Source: Roseovarius mucosus
GTDB taxonomy: Bacteria; Pseudomonadota; Alphaproteobacteria; Rhodobacterales; Rhodobacteraceae
Length of the DNA stretch: 64,000 nucleotides
Reading direction: 5' to 3'
NCBI RefSeq assembly: GCF_002080415.1
Contig: NZ_CP020475.1
Location: 1-64,000 of the forward strand
Shown here: in pieces, positions 26,021 to 34,104 of the stretch
How positions within the stretch are numbered: the stretch's first letter is position 1
Layout of the letters: every line of letters starts with the position of its first letter
Notes under the pieces: generated by a model
The model's input: only the letters and a program-made list of their open reading frames with translations
What the model was told of the DNA's origin: nothing
The model's database searches: none
Position numbers and translations under genes: made by a program

Positions 26021-27591
26021 CACGATTCCTCCGATTTTGATTTTTCTGAATTGAAACGTCGTCTGACCAATCCGACGGTAAAGGCTAGAGCCCAGACCGC
26101 ACAGATGAGCGCCAGCGATGTCCAATCACCGAAACGTGCGTAAGGTGTGGGCGCAAGCGCTGTCGGCAGGCTGGCATCTATGACTCCAGTTTGTCCGGTC
26201 TCGAGGCGCGCGATGATCTCTCCCTTGGCGTCGATGATCGCGGAAATCCCGGTGTTGGCCGCCCGGACTACAGGAAGCCCTTCTTCGACCGCGCGCATGC
26301 GCGCGGAGGCGAGGTGCTGCTCGGGTCCGATGCTGGTCCCGAACCAGGCATCATTTGTGGCGTTGAAAATCCAGTCGGGGCGAAAAAGGTCATCGACTAC
26401 CTGGCCCGGAAAAATGATTTCGTAACAGATCGCCACCGCGACCAGAGGCGCACCCGGGATCGCCAGCGTGCGTGGCCCTGGTCCTGGCGTGAAATCACCC
26501 AAACCTTCGGTCAGCCGCTCGATCGGCAGCCAGCCTCTCAGGGGCACATATTCCCCGAACGGAACAAGATGATGTTTTGCATATCCCGTCAGAATTTCGC
26601 CGCTGCCGTCATAGGCTTGAACCGTGTTGAAATATCGGGTTCCCCCATCGCCCTCTACGCGGTCAGGCACGCCTGTCAAAAGGATCCTGCCGTCTGGCAG
26701 AACCGTGGATAGCCGCCTACGCGCCAAGGCGTCCTCGTCCAGAAAACCGGGAAAGGCCGTTTCCGGCCACAGCAACAGGTCGAAGCGTCCAGGTTGCGCC
26801 GACAAGCCCAAATATTTCTCCAGCGTTCGCTCGCGGCTGCCCGGTGCCCACTTCTCGACTTGCGGCACATTGCCTTGGACGATGCGCAAAGCGCTGTCCG
26901 TCGGAGGCACATTCGTCCCTAAACGCAGCGCGCCGCCACCCCAGAGGCCCATCACCACAACGGCGAAGAGCACGAGAACAGGCACGCGTCTGTTTGGTGC
27001 CGCCACAATCAACACACCGGGCAACAGCCCTATAAAGACCGTGAGAAAGCTCAGCCCATAGCTTCCTACCCAGGCGGCGGGTTGGCGCAGAGCGGCGTGT
27101 TCGACAAGGGCATAAGCGGCAAGGTTCCAGGGAAACCCTGTCAGGACATGACCACGCAGCCATTCTGCGGCAACCCAGCAGGTTGCAAGCAGAAGACCTG
27201 CCGTAGTGTCGCCGACAGCACGGCGCTGCATGATGGTGGCAAATAACATCGCCGCAATCGCCGGGAAAATGGCCAGTCCGGCGGACAGTCCCGCGACTGC
27301 CGGGATCGCAAGGGCACCGAAACGTTCGGAATCGACGTAAAAGCTCTCGGCGATCCAGGAAACTCCAAACCCGAACTGGCCCATTCCGAAGACCCAGCCG
27401 ATGAAGAAGGCAGGCGCTGTCGAAACCTGCCGGAGGACGAGAAAGAGTGCTGAGAAGGCGACTGGAACAACGATGAGCCATGAGAATGGTGGAAGGGTTA
27501 AAACCGTTAAACCGCCCGCTGCAAAGCTAATCCCTGATCGCAGGGGAATGTAACGGCCACGACCCGTCAGTGGTCGCAAGCCCGCCATCAT
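26020..27591 (-). CDS. lnt: Apolipoprotein N-acyltransferase
   Basis: 523 aa from ATG 27589-27591, which overlaps the lspA stop as ATGA. It transfers the third acyl chain to lipoproteins at the periplasmic face. Six to seven N-terminal helices precede a nitrilase domain. The catalytic triad matches E. coli: Glu277 (LLLWPETAFPGF), Lys339 (GYAKHHLVPFGEYVP) and Cys389 (VAVAICYEIIFPG). It follows lspA directly, so a complete pair of lipoprotein maturation enzymes is carried in this operon. It is probably an accessory copy; the housekeeping lnt is expected elsewhere on the genome. Confidence 0.93.
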   Translation of the reverse strand: MMAGLRPLTGRGRYIPLRSGISFAAGGLTVLTLPPFSWLIVVPVAFSALFLVLRQVSTAPAFFIGWVFGMGQFGFGVSWIAESFYVDSERFGALAIPAVAGLSAGLAIFPAIAAMLFATIMQRRAVGDTTAGLLLATCWVAAEWLRGHVLTGFPWNLAAYALVEHAALRQPAAWVGSYGLSFLTVFIGLLPGVLIVAAPNRRVPVLVLFAVVVMGLWGGGALRLGTNVPPTDSALRIVQGNVPQVEKWAPGSRERTLEKYLGLSAQPGRFDLLLWPETAFPGFLDEDALARRRLSTVLPDGRILLTGVPDRVEGDGGTRYFNTVQAYDGSGEILTGYAKHHLVPFGEYVPLRGWLPIERLTEGLGDFTPGPGPRTLAIPGAPLVAVAICYEIIFPGQVVDDLFRPDWIFNATNDAWFGTSIGPEQHLASARMRAVEEGLPVVRAANTGISAIIDAKGEIIARLETGQTGVIDASLPTALAPTPYARFGDWTSLALICAVWALAFTVGLVRRRFNSEKSKSEES

Positions 27592-28061
27592 GTGCCTGTT
27601 TTCAACTTGGCGCTCAACCAAGGGGCTATGAGCAGTAGGCCCACGCCACTGACCACGAAAACATCCGCCATGTTGAAGGCGGGCCAATGCGTGGATCCGA
27701 CATAGAAATCGAGGAAGTCCGTCACACTCCGAAACCGGATGCGGTCGAGGACGTTGCCGAGCGCGCCACCGATAATCGCACCATAGGCGATAGCCTCAAC
27801 CGGGTTGGCAGTGCGCACCAACATGACGGTCAACCAGCCGCAGACAGCGAGGGCCAACGCCGTAAGGCTCCACCATGGCGCGCCACCAAGTAATCCGAAT
27901 GTCACGCCATCGTTGCGCAGGTAGATGAGATTGAAACCGGGAAAGACCGGAATTCCGGCGCTCAAATCTGCCGCATTGGCGACGACAATTGCTTTTGTCA
28001 CCTGATCGACAAGAAAAGCAGTTCCAGCCGCAATGAAACCTTGGAAATGGGTCAGTTTCAT
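27588..28061 (-). CDS. lspA: Lipoprotein signal peptidase (LspA), second copy
   Basis: 157 aa from ATG 28059-28061. Conserved boxes: FLVDQVTKAIV (17-27), RNDGVTFGLLGG (49-60), GGALGNVLDRIRFRSVTDFL (98-117, catalytic Asp106) and WPAFNMADVFVVSGV (126-140, catalytic Asp133). It starts one base after the ZIP gene ends and overlaps lnt. It differs clearly from the copy at 11484-11993, so the two are not a recent duplication. Its presence among metal genes parallels pbrC of lead operons. Confidence 0.93.
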   Translation of the reverse strand: MKLTHFQGFIAAGTAFLVDQVTKAIVVANAADLSAGIPVFPGFNLIYLRNDGVTFGLLGGAPWWSLTALALAVCGWLTVMLVRTANPVEAIAYGAIIGGALGNVLDRIRFRSVTDFLDFYVGSTHWPAFNMADVFVVSGVGLLLIAPWLSAKLKTGT

Positions 28062-28062
28062 C

Positions 28063-28914
28063 TCATCCTCCCAGCCATACATCGAGGAACAACATGATCA
28101 CGAGGCCGGCTGCGAGACCGAGTGTCGCCCTGTTTTGATGGCCTGAACGGTGGGTTTCGGGAATGATTTCGTGGCTGATGACGTAGAGCATCGCCCCGGC
28201 GGCGAAGGCGAGCCCCCATGGCAACAGCGGCTGCGAGATGCTGATGATCCCAGCCCCAAGAAGCCCGCCTACCGGCTCGACAAGACCTGTCAGGGCGGCA
28301 ATCCCCCACGCACGGCGCCTGGAATAACCCTCACCAAGCAATGAGACCGCTACGGCGAGACCCTCGGGAGCGTTTTGCAGCCCGATGCCAATCGCAAGCG
28401 GCAAGCCACCAGACAGACCGTCAGCCCCAAACCCGACACCAACGGCGAGTCCTTCGGGGAAATTGTGGATCGTGATCGCAATGATGAAGAGCCAGACGCG
28501 GCGCAGCGAAGCAGCGTCTGGGCCTTCCCGCCCCGTCTTGAAATGCTCATGCGGCAGCCATTCGTTCATCAGAGCGACCGCGCCCATGCCAAGCAGGATC
28601 GCAACACAAACGATGGCCGCCGGGAGAGCACCGTTGTCGAACTGTCCTTCGGCTGCATCGAGAGCCGGGATGATCAGCGAGAAAAACGAGGCCGCGAGCA
28701 TGACACCCGCTGCGAAGCCAAGTAGCAGATCGCGTGTAGCCCGGGATGGGATGCGCCCGAAAAGAACGGGGATCGCCCCGACCGCGGTCAGCGATCCGGC
28801 GGCCAGGCTTCCAAGAAAGCCAAGGGTAATTGGGGAGAAGGGTTCCAAGCGCTGAGGTCTCGCCGATACGTCAGTCAGCGGCCGAATAACTGCTAAAGAT
28901 CTCGGTCGATCCAT
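28063..28914 (-). CDS. ZIP family divalent metal transporter
   Basis: 283-aa membrane protein of the ZIP family, which brings zinc or other divalent metals into the cytoplasm. The metal-site helices are visible: TIHNFPEGLAVGVGFGADGL (HNxPEG, about residues 152-171) and LQNAPEGLAVAVSLLGEGYS (about 184-203). The ATG start overlaps DUF411 by 44 bases; a TTG at about 28848 just before the first helix is an alternative. An importer in an operon otherwise linked to metal stress is notable: it may restore essential Zn when a toxic metal is expelled (inference). Confidence 0.88.
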   Translation of the reverse strand: MDRPRSLAVIRPLTDVSARPQRLEPFSPITLGFLGSLAAGSLTAVGAIPVLFGRIPSRATRDLLLGFAAGVMLAASFFSLIIPALDAAEGQFDNGALPAAIVCVAILLGMGAVALMNEWLPHEHFKTGREGPDAASLRRVWLFIIAITIHNFPEGLAVGVGFGADGLSGGLPLAIGIGLQNAPEGLAVAVSLLGEGYSRRRAWGIAALTGLVEPVGGLLGAGIISISQPLLPWGLAFAAGAMLYVISHEIIPETHRSGHQNRATLGLAAGLVIMLFLDVWLGG

Positions 28915-29329
28915 CGCCGCGGATCAGGAAGACCTCATAAGCCTCACGATCGTCTTCCGGTCCCATGCCCGGCGATCCATAGGGCATTCCGGGCACCGCC
29001 AACCCCACTGCATCTGGACGCTCATCCAACAAACGCTGAATGTCTGATGCCGGTACATGTCCTTCGATCACGTAGCCGTCGACCAAAGCCGTATGGCAGG
29101 AGACCATGCGCTGAGGCACGCCATTGTCGAGTTTGAAGCGCACAAGAGATCCCCCGAACATGTCCTCGCCTGTCGGCGCGAATCCGCTTTCCTCGAGGTG
29201 CTTCATCCAGGACAGACAACAGCCGCAGCCGTTTGTCTTCCGGACATCAATCTGGATCGCATCGGCGACAGCTTGCGCCGCGGGGAACAAGGCCAGCGTG
29301 ACTGCAAGGGCGAGAGCCAGTCGTTTCAT
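28871..29329 (-). CDS. DUF411 domain periplasmic metal-binding protein
   Basis: 152 aa with a signal peptide (about residues 1-22). The DUF411 motif KTNGCGCCLSW (31-41) gives Cys35, Cys37 and Cys38, and a second motif MVSCHTA gives Cys78 and His79. DUF411 proteins are repeatedly found in copper and other metal resistance operons and are thought to bind metal. It sits three bases after the M23 peptidase gene in the 13-gene operon. Met-rich PGMPYGSPGMG near the C-terminus may add to metal binding. Confidence 0.88.
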   Translation of the reverse strand: MKRLALALAVTLALFPAAQAVADAIQIDVRKTNGCGCCLSWMKHLEESGFAPTGEDMFGGSLVRFKLDNGVPQRMVSCHTALVDGYVIEGHVPASDIQRLLDERPDAVGLAVPGMPYGSPGMGPEDDREAYEVFLIRGDGSTEIFSSYSAAD

Positions 29330-29332
29330 GGA

Positions 29333-30706
29333 TTAAAGCCTTTCGGTTGTTGTTTGCATAAATTCGCTGGTGAGCCTCTCGGCCAGTAGCGTGCGTGCCT
29401 CAGCCAATCGCTCAAGTGCAGCCGTGTCATCCGCATCCCGCTCGGCCGCCTCTGCCAGTCGGTCGTCTGAGAGAGGATCCGTCGGGCGACCATCGACAAG
29501 AACCTCATAATGCAGATTGGGGCCGGTCGCGGTGCCGGTCGCACCGACGCGACCGATCATGTCTCCGGCCATCACGCGCTGCCCTTGTTCGAGTGTGTCC
29601 GGCACCTCGCTGAGATGTGCGTATCGTGTCAGGGTGTCGGATCCATGCGCTATCTCCACCACCCGGCCATATCCACCGCGACGTCCGATGAAGCTCACGC
29701 GTCCGGGCGCCGTCGCTTTCACCGGCGTACCGCTTGCTGCAGCAAAGTCGACGCCGGTGTGCATGCGCACATTCCCATAGACTGGGTGTGTGCGACGGCC
29801 AAAGACGGAACTCAGCCGCGCTCCTTCCACCGGTTGGGCAAAGACACGCAGGACCTCTCCATCAACATAGATCGTCGCTTTGCCGCTGCCGTCATCCGGC
29901 CAGACGATCTCGTAGACCGTTTCACCAAGATTCAGTGCGGCAAAGGCAAGTTCGGGCTGACCGATCCTCTCGTTTCCGTCGCGCGCTTCGCGCCAAAGAA
30001 GACGCATCGTCTCGCCACCGGAAAGTTCGCGTCGAAAATCCACTGTGCCGCCCAGCATCTGCGCCATGTCGACCGCAAAGCGAGCAGGGATGCCCGCCTT
30101 GTCCAATGCCGCGAAGACAGAGCTTTCGATCACTGCCTCGCCCGCGAACGTCACCATTTCAGGGTCTGGCTCCAACACGCGTGTGACAAGTTCCTGACCA
30201 AAGACCGTTTCGATCCGCACCCCATCGTCAACTGCCAGTTCCACGCGGCTCGGATTTCCGTCCACCTTTGAGATCACAGTGATCTCATGGCCCGGGCGCA
30301 ATCGGCGCAGGTCATATTCTGCACCAAGCGCGAGCGCGATTTCGGCACGCGCAGGCGCAGCGATACCCGCGTTCGCCAGGACCGCATCCAGCGTCTCGCC
30401 CGACGCGATCTCACGCGACCAGGTTATCAAAGGCGGTTCAATCTCGGGCAAGGCGGTTTCTGCGAAGACGGATTGCAAGAGCGGCAGAGGTCGCATTGGG
30501 CTAGCATTGTCGGCGTGAAATGCAGCGGGCGTTGTCACATCGTAGTCGGCGATCTGAGGCATCGAGAGCGGATCGGGAGTCCAGAGGGTGGCTTCAGCAA
30601 TCGCAGGAGGCACTGGCTCTTTGGAAAGAACGCCAGATATGGCGATGGCGGTCACCGAAAAAGCGCCTGCGACCACAGCGCTCGCCAAAACAATTCTAAT
30701 ATTCAT
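29333..30706 (-). CDS. M23-family peptidoglycan endopeptidase
   Basis: 457 aa, periplasmic, anchored or secreted by an N-terminal hydrophobic segment (about residues 5-28). A LysM-like or OapA-type region (WSREIASGETLDAVLANAGI) comes first. The C-terminal LytM domain has NVRMHTGVDFAAASGTPVKA (His and Asp zinc ligands, about residues 313-332) and LTRYAHLS (about 361-368, catalytic HxH-like His). M23 enzymes cut crosslinks in peptidoglycan. Being coregulated with two L,D-transpeptidases it may take part in wall remodelling. Overlaps the sco gene by four bases. Confidence 0.9.
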   Translation of the reverse strand: MNIRIVLASAVVAGAFSVTAIAISGVLSKEPVPPAIAEATLWTPDPLSMPQIADYDVTTPAAFHADNASPMRPLPLLQSVFAETALPEIEPPLITWSREIASGETLDAVLANAGIAAPARAEIALALGAEYDLRRLRPGHEITVISKVDGNPSRVELAVDDGVRIETVFGQELVTRVLEPDPEMVTFAGEAVIESSVFAALDKAGIPARFAVDMAQMLGGTVDFRRELSGGETMRLLWREARDGNERIGQPELAFAALNLGETVYEIVWPDDGSGKATIYVDGEVLRVFAQPVEGARLSSVFGRRTHPVYGNVRMHTGVDFAAASGTPVKATAPGRVSFIGRRGGYGRVVEIAHGSDTLTRYAHLSEVPDTLEQGQRVMAGDMIGRVGATGTATGPNLHYEVLVDGRPTDPLSDDRLAEAAERDADDTAALERLAEARTLLAERLTSEFMQTTTERL

Positions 30707-31329
30707 GTTGCCCCCTCTACGTCTTCTGTCAGTGCACGCCGGATCTTCGGCACTGCGAATTCTCTTGGCTCGTGATAGTCAATCATGGTGACGAGTTCAC
30801 CCTTGGCATCGAACAGGAATACGCTTGCCGTATGGTTCATTGTATAGTCGCCGCCTTCGGTCGGAACGCGCTCATACGAGGCACGAAATGCTTCTACAGC
30901 GCGGGAAATCTGGTCTTCCGGTCCCGTCCAGCCGCGAATGGCCGGATGAAAATAGCCGACATATTCGGCCATGGCCTCGGCCGTGTCCCGCTCTGGATCG
31001 ACTGTGATGAAGACCACGTTCATCCGCGCGGCGTCGTCCCCGAGATCTTCAAGCCAACCTGAGATATCCGATAACGTCGTGGGGCAGACATCCGGGCAGT
31101 AGGTGAACCCGAAAAACACCATGGTCGGGCGTCCAATCAGGGCTTCTGGGCCCACTTCATTGCCTTCGTGATCGGTCAGTCGGAAATCCATCGCCGACAG
31201 GGGGAGAGGCCTTTGGCCGGCCGGTTTTGGTGCGCCGGGACCGTCTACCCGCCACCAGCCGACCCCGAGCATCAGAGCGACAGCGCCTACACCGGCTGCA
31301 CCGTATTGGACCACATGCCGACGCTGCAT
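30703..31329 (-). CDS. SCO family copper/thiol protein, second in operon
   Basis: 208 aa, N-terminal membrane anchor (about residues 9-26) and a periplasmic thioredoxin-like domain. The copper ligands are Cys78 and Cys82 (YCPDVCPTTL) with His165 (YTMNHTASVF). SCO proteins deliver copper to, or reduce, the CuA site of cytochrome oxidase, and act in periplasmic redox homeostasis. The ATG is coupled to the PCuAC gene (TGATG), a partnership known from CuA assembly. It is paralogous to the SCO at 32909-33511. Confidence 0.92.
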   Translation of the reverse strand: MQRRHVVQYGAAGVGAVALMLGVGWWRVDGPGAPKPAGQRPLPLSAMDFRLTDHEGNEVGPEALIGRPTMVFFGFTYCPDVCPTTLSDISGWLEDLGDDAARMNVVFITVDPERDTAEAMAEYVGYFHPAIRGWTGPEDQISRAVEAFRASYERVPTEGGDYTMNHTASVFLFDAKGELVTMIDYHEPREFAVPKIRRALTEDVEGAT

Positions 31330-31796
31330 CAGCTCTCCGGCCCGCGCGCGGCGATCCCCAGAATTGGGACCTCAACAGTCACTTCACCACCGTCCGAGAA
31401 CGTCAGTGTCAGTGGGAAGGTCTCGCCTTCGATCATCGGGTTTTGCAGCTTCATGAGCATGGCGTGCAGTCCGCCCGGTTCCAATGCTACGCTTTGGCCC
31501 GGTTCAATCGTGATTTCGTCAGCAGGCGCCATAGAACTGACGCCGTCGGCGTTGGTTTTCGTCTCATGGATCTGGGGCATCACGGCCAGTGGTGTTGTAA
31601 GCCCGGTCAGCGTGACCGTGTCTTCACCGGTGTTGCGCACAGTCATATAGGCGGCACCAGGGCGGTTGACCCCGATTGAAGCACGGGACCACGCGTTTTC
31701 GACGACCACATCCTCCGAACCGGCAAATGCCGGAGTCGACATGCCCGAGAGCAGTAAGACAAGGGTCAAACCGTTGATGTAAGATAGTTTTGTCAT
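31329..31796 (-). CDS. PCu(A)C copper chaperone
   Basis: 155 aa from ATG 31794-31796, signal peptide ending near AFAG (residue 26). It carries the full copper motif of the family: His77, Met89, His111 and Met113 (QIHE, SSM, GGLHAMLM). It binds Cu(I) in the periplasm and hands it to SCO or directly to oxidase CuA. Directly followed by sco, preceded by the DsbA-like gene. The operon thus contains a complete SCO-PCuAC copper relay but no oxidase structural gene. Confidence 0.92.
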   Translation of the reverse strand: MTKLSYINGLTLVLLLSGMSTPAFAGSEDVVVENAWSRASIGVNRPGAAYMTVRNTGEDTVTLTGLTTPLAVMPQIHETKTNADGVSSMAPADEITIEPGQSVALEPGGLHAMLMKLQNPMIEGETFPLTLTFSDGGEVTVEVPILGIAARGPES

Positions 31797-31824
31797 GAAG
31801 AATTCTCCTGTATCTGGCCGAGCA

Positions 31825-32484
31825 TCAACTTTGGCTGGCCGCAACTTCCGCCGCCACCAGTCGCCGCAGTTCTGCCTCACCAAACGGGTCCAATGGCTTG
31901 GCGTTGACGAAGAACGTGGGCGTTTGTCGAACGCCAACCGCTTCGACATCAGCGCGGTCCTGATTGAGCACGGCCACGACACCGGGGGCCAGCATCTGTG
32001 TCCGAGCAGCTTCGACATCCAGACCACCGCTTGCGGCAATCTCAAGGATCAAACCCGGTGCCGGAGTGCCATGGGACGCCCATCGCGGCTGCTCGCGCAG
32101 GACCGCTTCCAGCACGGGTTCGAACACATGCTGCATCCGCGCAGCTTCGAGAACACGGATCGCTTCCACCGAAGCGTCCCCGTGAAAGGCAGTGTATCGA
32201 ATGACGACACGGACCGCATCACCGTGCTCAGTCATGATATCCTTGACCACGGGATAGAAGGCGCGGCAGGCCTCGCAAGCTGGATCGAAAAACTCGACAA
32301 TCGTGACAGGTGCCGTTTCGGGGCCGAGGATCGGGGAATAGGGCCGGATCAGCACATCGTTCACTTCAGGCGCGACAGGGACTGCCTCTGCAATGGGTTG
32401 GGGGCGGGTGGCATACCAGGCCGCGCCGCCAAAACCTGCGGCACCAACAGCCAGAACGGATAGAACGAGACCGCGTCGATTCAT
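31825..32484 (-). CDS. DsbA-like thiol oxidoreductase
   Basis: 219 aa from ATG 32482-32484, with an N-terminal export signal or anchor (about residues 5-24). Thioredoxin-like DsbA fold: FFDPACEACRAFYP gives the active site Cys70-Glu-Ala-Cys73, and VRQTPTFFVNAKPLDPFGEA carries the cis-proline. It catalyses disulfide formation or isomerisation in the periplasm. Its start overlaps the dsbB stop (ATGA), so DsbB is the probable oxidising partner. The CEAC motif is shared with DsbA/ScsC-like proteins of alphaproteobacteria. Confidence 0.9.
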   Translation of the reverse strand: MNRRGLVLSVLAVGAAGFGGAAWYATRPQPIAEAVPVAPEVNDVLIRPYSPILGPETAPVTIVEFFDPACEACRAFYPVVKDIMTEHGDAVRVVIRYTAFHGDASVEAIRVLEAARMQHVFEPVLEAVLREQPRWASHGTPAPGLILEIAASGGLDVEAARTQMLAPGVVAVLNQDRADVEAVGVRQTPTFFVNAKPLDPFGEAELRRLVAAEVAASQS

Positions 32485-32903
32485 GTTTGTTTTTCCTTCA
32501 GTGAAATGGCCGACAGCACCCCGATCATCGTGAAGGCGACAAGCGCCATCAGCGGAATCGGAATGCCGAAGACCACCTGGTTGTCGTCGGTACAAGAGGG
32601 GCCGGTCGCCTTGCAGGGCTGGATCGCCTCGGGGATCAGCCCGACATAGAGGCCGATGTGATACAACGCCACCGCCGCCCCCCCAAGCGCCAGCGCAACG
32701 CCATAGCGCCCCACGCGAGGATCTTGCCACCACAGCCCGAGCCCAAGAACGACAGCCAGGGGGAACATGAAGGCGCGCTGGAACCAGCAAAGGACGCAAG
32801 GCGTTTGACCAAGAACCTCGCCAATAAAGAGCACGGCAAGCGATGAGATAAGCGCAATGATCCAAGCAAGAACAAGGGCCGTTTCTCCGGAAAGTCGGGT
32901 CAT
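32481..32903 (-). CDS. dsbB: Disulfide bond formation protein DsbB
   Basis: 140-aa quinone-linked oxidase with four helices. Both redox pairs are present: Cys36/Cys39 (TPCVLCWFQR) and Cys97/Cys104 (QPCKATGPSC). It reoxidises the DsbA-like protein encoded next. It starts five bases after the first sco gene, the second gene of the MerR-controlled operon. Confidence 0.93.
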   Translation of the reverse strand: MTRLSGETALVLAWIIALISSLAVLFIGEVLGQTPCVLCWFQRAFMFPLAVVLGLGLWWQDPRVGRYGVALALGGAAVALYHIGLYVGLIPEAIQPCKATGPSCTDDNQVVFGIPIPLMALVAFTMIGVLSAISLKEKQT

Positions 32904-32908
32904 GGCGA

Positions 32909-33511
32909 TCAGATCCTCTCTCTCAGATCCGCAAGGATCTCTTCGGCGGGTGTGCCGTAGGGCCAGGAATCGGCGAAGCCCGCCTGCGGATCAAAAAGGA
33001 ACAGGTGCGATGTGTGCCCCATTGTATAGCCATCCGGCGCGCTGGCCTCTTCGATCCGTTCGAAGTAGATCGGAAAGGTTTCAGCGGTCTCAGCGATCTG
33101 ATCGGATGTTCCGGTCAGACCGATGATGCCTGCATCAAAGCGCGGCACAAAGTCGGCAAGAGCCATTGGCGTATCGCGTTCGGGATCAATCGAGATGAAG
33201 ATCGGCTGCACTTTTGCGGCATCCTCGCCAAGTCCATCCATGACCGCCGCCACCTCTGCAAGCGTCGTCGGGCAGACATCTGGGCAATTGGCGAACCCGA
33301 AGAACACAAGCATCCAGCGACCCGCAAAGTCCTCTTCGGTGCGGATCATGCCCATATGGTCCGTCAGTTCGAACTGCGCAAGGAAAGGTGGTTCGGTCTC
33401 GGCTTGGGAAATATCGGCGCGGTAGTCCGCCCACAGTAACAGCCAGATGAAAACGAGCGCCGCGACGCCCGCCAATACCCATAGCACTTTTTGAAGACCT
33501 GAAAGCTTCAC
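32909..33511 (-). CDS. SCO family copper/thiol protein, first gene of the operon
   Basis: 200 aa, GTG start (33509-33511), membrane anchor at about residues 9-28. Copper ligands Cys76 and Cys80 (NCPDVCPTTL) and His166 (YTMGHTSHLF). It heads the 13-gene operon, 36 bases after the -10 box of MerR promoter C. Its first 30 or so codons plus the promoter are duplicated in front of the DsbD/ScsB gene at 40.8 kb. Confidence 0.92.
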   Translation of the reverse strand: MKLSGLQKVLWVLAGVAALVFIWLLLWADYRADISQAETEPPFLAQFELTDHMGMIRTEEDFAGRWMLVFFGFANCPDVCPTTLAEVAAVMDGLGEDAAKVQPIFISIDPERDTPMALADFVPRFDAGIIGLTGTSDQIAETAETFPIYFERIEEASAPDGYTMGHTSHLFLFDPQAGFADSWPYGTPAEEILADLRERI

Positions 33512-33579
33512 GCCGCTCCGCCCGAATTTGATTCTATATTTTAAGCGCGTTTACACCCTCTAGCTACTGTAGGTTCAAG
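33428..33579. repeat. Promoter plus 5' sco segment, copy 1
   Basis: This 150-base block (first sco codons, leader, MerR promoter C) recurs with scattered substitutions at 40785-40936 in the same orientation. The match is tightest from 33443 to 33579 and stops just beyond the -35 box. It marks an unequal duplication of a regulated promoter. Confidence 0.9.
33548..33578 (-). promoter_or_regulatory. MerR-type promoter C (drives the 13-gene operon)
   Basis: On the minus strand: -35 TTGAAC (33578-33573), 19-base spacer, -10 TAAACG (33553-33548). The dyad CCTCTAG-CTA-CTGTAGG occupies 33557-33573 and is almost perfectly symmetric. It is the only recognisable promoter for the genes from 33511 down to 22902. 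Confidence 0.88.
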
Positions 33580-33828
33580 CGTGATTCTTGCCCTGCGGCA
33601 GCACGTCACGCACCTGTGAAGCTAATGCTCTCTATTCAGCGCTTCAAAACCTGCCGTCACTCAATGTTTCGCTGCTTCGTCTGACCCTGCAGGTGGCCAT
33701 CAAGGGAAGGCAACGGCAATTTCCGCTAAATCCGACGCCTGCGGAAACCGGGCCTGCAGATACAAAGCTGCTACGCAGATGCACTGCAAGCATGGGTCAT
33801 TTTTTAAGGTATCAGTCTAAAATAACGC
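33579..33828. other. Spacer between divergent MerR promoters C and D
   Basis: About 250 bases with no frame I can support on either strand. It separates two back-to-back MerR-type promoters and is otherwise featureless to my reading. Confidence 0.4.
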
Positions 33829-33859
33829 TTGAACCTACAGCGACTACAGGAACTACAAA
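33829..33859 (+). promoter_or_regulatory. MerR-type promoter D (drives ccmFGHI)
   Basis: -35 TTGAAC (33829-33834), 19-base spacer, -10 TACAAA (33854-33859). The dyad is CCTACAG-CGA-CTACAGG (33834-33850), with two mismatched pairs. It precedes ccmF by a leader of roughly 230 bases, much longer than at the other sites. Confidence 0.82.
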
Positions 33860-33999
33860 GGACGCGAATCAACTGTCGGATCCTGCTCACGGCATGCACG
33901 CGCAAAGAACTTCATCCCATTCGGTTTTCCGCCCAACCCCAACTCGGTTGCGATTCACAGAAGCGAACACAGGCGGAAAGTGGAGAATGTCGCGATATG

Positions 34000-34104
34000 A
34001 TCTCACTAGAATGGACGATGAACATGCTGAACTATCCCGATGCGGAAACCTTGTCCGGCTCGGATGCAGAAGCGCTACTCAGGAGGACGCAAAATGACAC
34101 CTGA
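34000..34104 (+). CDS. Possible 34-35-codon leader peptide before ccmF, doubtful
   Basis: Within the long ccmF leader an ATG frame reads MISLEWTMNMLNYPDAETLS and ends just inside ccmF at 34104; a second frame starting at 33987 ends at 34097 as an ATGA overlap with ccmF. Either could couple translation to ccmF, or neither is real. No homologue is known to me. Confidence 0.25.
   Translation: MSLEWTMNMLNYPDAETLSGSDAEALLRRTQNDT

Noticed and set aside
33588..34097. A 169-codon plus-strand frame across the promoter C/D region
   Set aside because: It runs over promoter D, has no ribosome site and no recognisable protein features; it is a chance frame, apart from the short leader candidates near its 3' end.
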